A stretch of DNA of 64,000 nucleotides from Tyto alba (lineage: Eukaryota > Chordata > Aves > Strigiformes > Tytonidae). The notes under the pieces are model-generated. The model was not told the DNA's origin. It made no database searches and worked only from the letters and a program-made list of their open reading frames with translations. The position numbers were made by a program, and so were the translations under genes. This document shows positions 46,901 through 55,900 of the stretch, piece by piece. Each line of letters begins with the position of its first letter. The stretch's first letter is position 1. Location of the stretch: positions 11,406,819 to 11,470,818 of the forward strand of contig NW_024881316.1 in assembly GCF_018691265.1 (NCBI RefSeq), written 5' to 3'.

Positions 46901-49900
46901 TAAAAGAAAAATCTCTTCTACAGAAAAACAGCCTATGATTAGCGACTTTGTTATCATTAAAGAAATAAGTCTAAAAAAAGCTCTTCGTTTTTTACTTACT
47001 TCTTCCATTAGCTTTTCATTTGGTGATCCTGAACAAAGACAGACCAGGTAGGTTTGCTTGAAATTGCCTTTTGCACTGATTTCTGGATGGTCAGAGCACA
47101 GTTTTGCCAGGGCAGTAGCTTGTGTTAATTGCTTCGTTTTCATTAGGTGCTTAATACGCATATCCAGCAGGACAGGGCCTTCAAACACTAAAAATTCATT
47201 CACTTCAAAGAAAAAACAAGTCAAAACATTACATACACGTTTCACAGCAGGTTACAGAGTTAACAGATGGCATTTACTCATTCATGGTTAATCCCTAAAA
47301 TTTATACAAATCAAAAAAGACACAAAAGGTATGAAGCACAGACAGGAAAAAGCATTTCTGAGAACTCTGCTTGTTTATTATAAGGATTCCCTGCCACTGG
47401 AGAACTTGTATCTGTTTGCAAGTTTTAATACATTCTAATTTCTTGGCAAAATAGCTGCACACAAAACAGATTTAGAAAGCATATAAATATTCAAATATTT
47501 AGATACCATTTAATTATAGTTCTACAGTAAGACAAATAACACAAAATCACTTCCCTCACATCCTTCTTTATGTGTCTGTGCTATGCCTTTGCCAACAGTT
47601 GCCTTTTAAAGACCTTGCTACAGAGGTATAAATGTGATAAGTGTAGAAGCATCTGAAGCTCTTTGTATCGGTGTTGAATATTTTGTATTACACATCCATA
47701 CAATGCAGTCAAACTCCTTTAAAAGTTTTTCAGCCAAATAAGTTTCCTACAAAAAGGAGGCTAGTCTTGTACACACTTGACTGTGCATAATTTAAAACTC
47801 AAAGACACAGGAATGGCTGTATTTTAGTGAACTATTCTTGGTAGATGTGCTGTTATCAGAGTTAAAACTCCAGTGTCTACACTAAAAATCCAACTCTAGG
47901 TGTTTCAGTGGAAGGTGTAAGAATCCTTCAAAAAAGGGCAGCACATGGTAATGTTCCTACTCTCACGTATACATCTGAGGTCTCATCCAGATCTTCAAAA
48001 TTACTTCAGCTTTGAAGCACAAGGGTTTAATAGTACTACCAAATTATTTAAAGTTAGTTATTAAAATGAGGTAGACACAGAGACGATTGATTTTGTTTAA
48101 TCCTTTTGACATCAACACCACCACCCCCCCCGAAGACAACTGTTTCCACAAGCTGGTTATATACTGAATGAAAAATCTTTTTGGTTTTCAACTACCCACA
48201 TCTTAATTTCATGACGCATTCCCTCATCTTTTAAAATGCCAGAATTTTCTACTGTTTTTTGTTTCCATTCTTTCCTGAAAAACAGCAGATCCGTCATATT
48301 ATTTCGAAGTTAGGGTAAAACCTTGGTCTTTTCCAGATTTTAGTAGTTTCATCATCCCTTCCTGAATCCTTCTGGGCATCTGAAGTGTTCACTTTCTGAC
48401 ACATATTGGTAGAGACATTTGTTATATTCCTCTTAATTCACTTGCCTTGAATTTCACTTGAATCATGTTGCCCATTTACCTCATTTATATTTTCTTGATT
48501 TTGAAAGTCCTGTTCAGTCTTAATGAAATTATTAATTTCAGGATCTGCAAAATTAATTACCTCTCTAATATGTGGATTGTTAGTATACTGAACAGGGGGT
48601 TTACTGAAAGAAAAAAGAACATCTCATTTTATTCTTTGCTTCCTCCCATCCTAGTTAGTTTTTGATTCATGACTGTCTTTCACTTTTTCTCATGATTTCC
48701 CCTTCTAGCTACTTACACAGGATATTACTAAAAGCCCATCTTGCAATTGAAATTAGGTCAACTGTTTTTTGTCATTTTAGTGCACAGAAATTTAGGGCAG
48801 AAAATACTGCCTTTTGCAGAAATCAGGCCCGTTAGACCCCATCATTATCTTTCACGCATTTTCAGATTTTATTAACTAATTTCAATTATGATTACAAATA
48901 ATCATAATCATAAAAATATGATTCAATTATTATTACAAATAATCAGCAATCGCTCACTGATGTGTAAGAATATGCAGTCAAATGCAAGCTCTTTCTTCCT
49001 CTCTCCATGTTGATGATGAGATGACCAGATTTTATTCATGTAGGAACAAAGGAAAACTAGAGTGCACTAACAGACAATTGGTAACCATTTTTGTGTTTAT
49101 TATAGGACATTTGCCTTTTAAGCAGCAGAATAAATGTTCCTTGAATGTTATTACCAATGCCTTATATAAAACGTTCATACTCTTGTCAACCCACAAATGA
49201 CCCAGTGATTAATTACATTCAATAGTTTTAGCCTTGCTCTTCCTCCTACCAGGTACCAGTAATCCTTCCACCCACAGTGCTTACTCCCAGCTAGTCTGTC
49301 TGGAATAACACTGGAACATTTTACCTTATTTCTGTAACAAGATACAGGAAGACCTTAGACTTTAAGCTATACTGGTAACCCAAGACATTTCACTGTGATT
49401 TATTATTATAATTACTGCATTTAATATTTTAGAGACTTTGTTCCATCTACTAGTCCTCAGTAATCCCCTTCCTTTAGTGTTTACTGCTTCAGCCAGCATA
49501 CCTTGCATAAGCATCAGAACATTTTCTGTTACCTTCTCAACAAGACACAGGAAGACCTCAGGGTTAAAGCTACATATTAGCTCTTAAGTCTTTATTCTAA
49601 TCCAAGTGATCATAATCATTACAGTTAACATTTGAAAGCTCACTGAAAACAAGTTTTAATCATATTTATTTCATAACTCTCAAATGTACAACATTTTGAG
49701 ACAAGAAACAGTGCTGAGGTTGCAGGAGAAAGTTTATGGCGGGTAAGAGTCTTAAGGATAAGATTTGGGGTTTTTTTTAACATTTTATAAACATATTTTA
49801 TTGTGCAATGTCTATTTCAGAAGTTATTGTAAACAAATTGTTAGTTTACCATAACAAATATAACTTCATAAAAATGCTTCGAGGCACAAGTGCTTTTTCA

Positions 49901-52900
49901 GCACAAGATAGTTAACCTCTATAAGCACAAAACCTTAATGAGAATGATATAGTTTATCAATAGCATGATTCTTGGAAGAATTATTAAATGTTGGTTTTGT
50001 GCTATGCTCCACCACTCATTAAAATTCACAAATTTATCTTTGTGCAAGGCATGTGCAGAATTCATATAAAATTACAGAACTAACATGAGAGAAGAAAGGA
50101 CAAGCAGATGACACCTGACAGATGGTACTACAATCTATTAACTCTGGCAAATAAACTTGGAGATACTGGGATCTAACCTTTCTGACACAGTTTCCCCATT
50201 ATTCCCTTGAATTCCATAGGTGGAGTCTCAGGTCATACTACCAAGTGATTCCATGTCAAGTCCACAAGAACTACTATGAACTTTTATTAAAGGTAATACT
50301 TATACCATACATGAATTAAAGAGAAAATATAATCCATAGATTAGTAGCACACAAGAGCATGAATAAGCCGCGAGCACAGTTCTGTAGTAATAAGTTCTCT
50401 ACGGTGGACAGTCCACATGTATGTCACGTTTTGGCTGACTGGAGGACTTGAAGAGTACAAAGCAAAGAATTTTTGCCTTACTGAAAGCACTCACAATCCT
50501 ACTAACTCTACCCTCTGCCAATTCTTGGGCAGGTATAGATTAATCTACCACAGGCCTTTTTGTCTTCTCAACCTCGCTCTGGCCAAGGAGGATGGAGGCA
50601 GGAGGTGAATGTACATGTGGACTATCCATCTCAAAGAACTTCAGTTACTAGCCAGTAACCTCTTTAGTCATCTTCAAGTGTTAGTCCACATGTGCGTTCA
50701 CACTGTGGGTGACTCTGAACTGTACTCAATGCTTTCATATTTACCTGGAGCTGGGTCTCAGAATCCTTCATGCAAACAACATCTCAGCACAATTCTGCTG
50801 AATGCAGCACCAATCCTGGATGCTTCTACGATGGCATATTGTCTGGTGAAAGGGTAAAAGAAGTTCCAGGTGGCTGCTTTGAATATACCCAGAGTGCAAA
50901 CACTATTTTTTTTTTTTTTTTTAAAGTGAGGCTGATAGTACCATTCGACTTCTGACGACGGATGTTCTGGTTACTGAAAATAGTTCCATGCTGACTGTTT
51001 AAATACTAACCTGCCTGTTATCCACCTTGATAATCTCTGAATAGTGATGATTGTATCCTCGAACGTCTTTTCAGTGGGACATACTTCAGAAGTCTGCCTA
51101 CTACATTTAAACTTATGAAAAATTCAGGAACTTGATTCTTGACATCCAGGTTTAAATCTCTAAAGATAATCAGAATTGGATACAAAAAAGCAGCAGCAGC
51201 CTGTCTTTTTGTAGCATTATCTCAGATCCTTTTCCTCTAGACAGTTCCTCCACTCATCCTCAGTACCAGCTGAGGAGATACCAATGACAGCTTTGAAGGA
51301 TTTCACCATCACTGCAAGAAAATGAGAACCTTGAGGATGGAAAAGCAGGTTCATGCTGAAGAGCACAAGCCACACTGACAGAAATTGAAGACAGAAGTGC
51401 AGTAGTAGTGTTTTAACATTGTATAGGCTATCACATAACCCAAAACACTTAGACATACTTCAACTTTAAGTCTTTGGTACACAAAGGCCAAACAGATCAG
51501 CAACACAACTTCAAGAAATATAAATTCTGGTTGTCATAAATTCAGATCAGCTTCAATGCATGATAAAAATCAGTCCTGATCTCAAATTAAGATAGCTGGT
51601 AGTTCAGGAGGAGGCTACTAAGACAAAAGACCCACAATCATGTGAAAAATTAAGAGTGTTTTACTAAGGTTTCCTTCCCTAACCAATTAATGAAGCAGAG
51701 GAACATGGAAATTCTGAAAATTCTTCTTTGCAAATATAAGCGCTTCTAGTTCATCATGTGTGATCTCAAGAAAAAAGGCAGTCATGCAGCTGAAACCTGA
51801 AGTTGTAGCAGGTCCAGTCAACGTGCAAATGCAGTGCAATGTCTGATAGCAATATGAAAACAGCTGATGAGCACTAAAGCAGGTGAACCATTTACTTTTA
51901 GACTAGTCAGTGATCACAGCTAATACTGCCATCTTGAATTTAATGATGTGGATAAGATATTTTATTTTCACATGTCTAGGATATCTTTCCAGATTTGCTT
52001 CTGCTTTTGTACTGATACTAGCTGTTTCCACTGTCTGAGGTCAATAGAAACTGGTTGAGTGGTGCTCCACAGCAAAGAATGTTACCAATGTGTTCATAAG
52101 GGATCTCTGAAAGATTATTTGAGAAGATTGGTACTTTGCTATCCTTGTGATCCAATGGGATCATGTAACTTTGGGTGATCTCTCAAGTCTAAGATGTCCA
52201 CTATGCTACATAGACAAAATTTGACAGACATTCTTTAAAAGCACAGGAGATAGGTTGAGGTGAAAAAAGAAGAAAATTCACATGAACAAACAAGTAGTGT
52301 ACAGATCCTGAGCGCACTTTTGAGAGATAATACTGTAGAGGAACCACAACCTGATTCAGGAAGTTGCAGGCCTAGTCACATAATTGTTGTGGGTCCTGTT
52401 GAGTAATGACATGGGCAAGGGACGGAAGCAAGAAACAACAAGATACGAGGAACTGGGAGAAGGATGTCTCTTTATGGCTCTGAACTGCTCCAAGCGAGTG
52501 GAAGATTTCCTGGGTATTCTTCAAATGAATGTAGATTGATTCATGACACAATACCAAACAGATTCAGGAAACTCAAAAGGAGTTTCTCTCAGATAGCAGC
52601 CACGAGCAGCATTATCAACTCCAGCTGTCCACAAATTACATCCAAAAACCCTGCTGACAATTCAGTTTCTGCAAATAAATTCTCTTTGGAGTCACCAGTC
52701 AAGAATAAGAAATAATATATTCCTCAGTTCATCAGGAATCCAAATTCCTCTTTCCAGGACAGTCCTCCATACAAAAGAGATTAGCATTGTGGAAACAAGC
52801 ACAGACCCAAATGACAATGCTGATGTTCCACTTGCAGAGGGCAGAGAGATAAATTTTCTTCAGAAACAACTCAAGTCGGGTATCAGCGTTACAATAGCTC

Positions 52901-55900
52901 CCAAGAGGAAATTCTTTTATTTGGTGACATCTACTGCACAGAATCTGGCAATTTAAGACAGGCTTTCCAACATTTGTGGTCGGAGATGGGCTAAAATTCC
53001 AGGACAATGTCAATGTTTGTCACCCAAGCACGTGACAAATCAAGTGGCTGGAGAATATTTCCAGTGTGAAAAGATTTTATATGTGCACACAAACACAAAT
53101 CTGTGTCTACTGTATGCATGTAGTTTCTACAATACAGTTCAAGACAGATCTTACTATTTTGTATTGTAGTACTGTATGAACATCTTGTAGTTATATTCCT
53201 CAGCAAAGAAATTAGTAACAAGCATGCCGTTCTCATCAGTGTTTCAAACAGCTGGGTGTTCATCCTGTACTTTTTTTGAGCTCCTTAGCGCAATGAATCC
53301 TTACAGACACACATTCATCAGAAAACTGAGTTGTGCCCAAGGCAGTCAGGAGTAAGGCAATTATTTAATGACATGGCACTCGGAGAACTGTCTCCCTAAC
53401 ATCTTAGGAAATGAGTGCTTCCTGATCATATTTAGGTGGAACCCATGCAACAATCCATTCCCAAAACTAGGACAACAAGAGAATAGTCCAGTTCAGACAA
53501 GTCTGCATTTGCTTGGCTGTAATCAGAACAAACCAGCTGTGCTGTGTGGTCAGAGAAAATTAACTTGTCTCTCATAGTATGTCCTGAGTTTGTCCAATTT
53601 GAAAACAGAGGAATTCAAAAGAATCTGCCTCTGAGATGAAACAGACACTTAGTTATGCTTCCTACAGGAGATGCAAAGAGGCAAACAGACCTTCAGGAGT
53701 CAAAGACAGAGGCTTTCAAGAAGAGATAATCATTGACCTAGAATTCGGCAGATATTCAGCTATGCTAAAGATTCTGAATAGGTTATAATTATTCTGAATA
53801 GGTCATAATTGAGACTACCAAGACTGAAATAAAACAGACATGAAGAAACAACTGAAACAGAGGCAACAAAAGCTTAAGAGGATATTAGGAAAAATATCTC
53901 CAGTCTCAACTAGTTTCATCTCCAACAGATGCGTTTACACTAACCATTATTCAAAGACCAAGCTGATCAAATCTGCCAAATGATAATATTCCAGTGTAAC
54001 AAGCTGACTACGTAAATATTCAGGAACTTCTGAAATAGCAAATGCTAAAGGCAACATTAAGATCAAAACCAAAATCCTGTAAGCGAAGTTTACGAATATT
54101 ACAGATATTGTTATACTGGAATTAAAGTTGAAGACAGTTGTCCACTGAAAGTGAGCAAGTAGTACCTAGTGGGAGTGCTGGATTACAGACAACAAAGGCA
54201 GCTCTCTCGGCAACGGACTTTCGGTATTACTGAACTATCCTTCAAATTGCTAAAATATCCTTCAAATTAACAAGAAAATGACATAAAACAATGCAGTATT
54301 ACAGAGGATGACAGTAACTAGAGAACAGCTTGTCAACTGAGTAACAAAAATATGGATACATAGTATGACAATCTTGCTACTGACATAAGTAATAACTATA
54401 AACAGGAGTCAGTCAGTCAAGTCCAAGGCAGAAGCATCCTTGAGCAAATAACATTCAGGAGCAAAAGGAATCCTGAAATGTCTCTAAAAAACTTTGCAGG
54501 AAAACACCGATAAGATGAATAGACATCAAAACCAGAATCATGAGGGAGTTCTTAATATACCTCAAATACAAGGCAAGTAAAATATTAATTAAACCTTTCT
54601 TTCAGAAGTACCTTACAGTTAAGAGGACTAGAAGGTGGTTGATATGAAGCTAGTAAAAGGGTACTCTGGGGGACTCTGAGAACTGCATACCAATCCAAAA
54701 TCTGTATAGAAGAATAATAAATTATTAAAAGAAGTAGCAAAATGCAAATCTTGTGGAAGAGTAAGCACGCCTTTTGACAAAAAAAAAAAAAAATTATACG
54801 TTTGCTGGACTTATCTAACAGAGTTATGATAACATGAATATGGGAGATCAAATTAATTTTCTAAAGGCATTAAAAGAAGTCCCTCAAAACCCTTAAAGAT
54901 ACCAACCTAACTTGTTAGTAAAAAGAAGATCCTCATATGGATAAATCATCAGTTAAAAGGAAAAAGAAAACAAACTCTCAGTGGGTTCCCTGAGGATCTG
55001 TAGTAGGATCACTGCTGTCCTGCATTTTTATAAATATTTGGAAAAGGGGGATAGAGAACAAGGTGACAAAACATGCTGATAAAAGCAGGGTAGTAAAAAC
55101 ATGCCAACTGTAAAAGACTGAAGAGGACAGCCCTCCACAAATGTGGCATAACAGACAAAATTAAAATGTTGATAAAAATCCCGAAGTGATTATCAAGGGG
55201 CAAAAATGCAATCCTAACCACACATACAGAAAAACAGTCTGTGTGTTAGGGGAAAAATCTAACATTGTAATAGGTACTACTCCTTATGAAAGAAATCAGG
55301 ACTAAACCAGGCATTTTTAAGAAAACATCTGTTCAATGCTCAGTCAAGGAGCACATCTAACATTAGGAAATATTACAAAAGGAATGCAGAATGAAGTGGA
55401 AAATCAGCGAGGCTACATGCTGACTGCTGAATAAACCTTTGCTCCCCCATATGAGGAATGGGACAGTAAAGCTAGAAGACAGTTTGGAATAAAGACACTA
55501 CAAAAAAGATGCAACATGACACCAGTCCAACAAATAATGTCTTACTGAAAAGATGCATTCATTTAAAGATGTGAGAATAGTTTGCTTTTTAATAAATAGA
55601 GAGTATCACACAAAATAAGCAGGCATCAGGCTAAAAGGAGGCAGAGTAAGAGGAACTACTTTACTTGACGGGAGAACTGTGTAACTACCGCAGACACCTA
55701 GTAGTGATGGTTCATGCAGATTCTAAAACCAATTTGGCAAAGAATAAAAAAAAAAATCAGCTAAGACTTACTAACACAAGGATACTACTTCTGAACTGCA
55801 AATCCTTAACAATGGAAATAATACATCAGGAAAATATCATCGTGTGCCTTTGCTGATCATATACTCTTCCTTACGCAACCACTGTTAGCCATTCTCAGAA

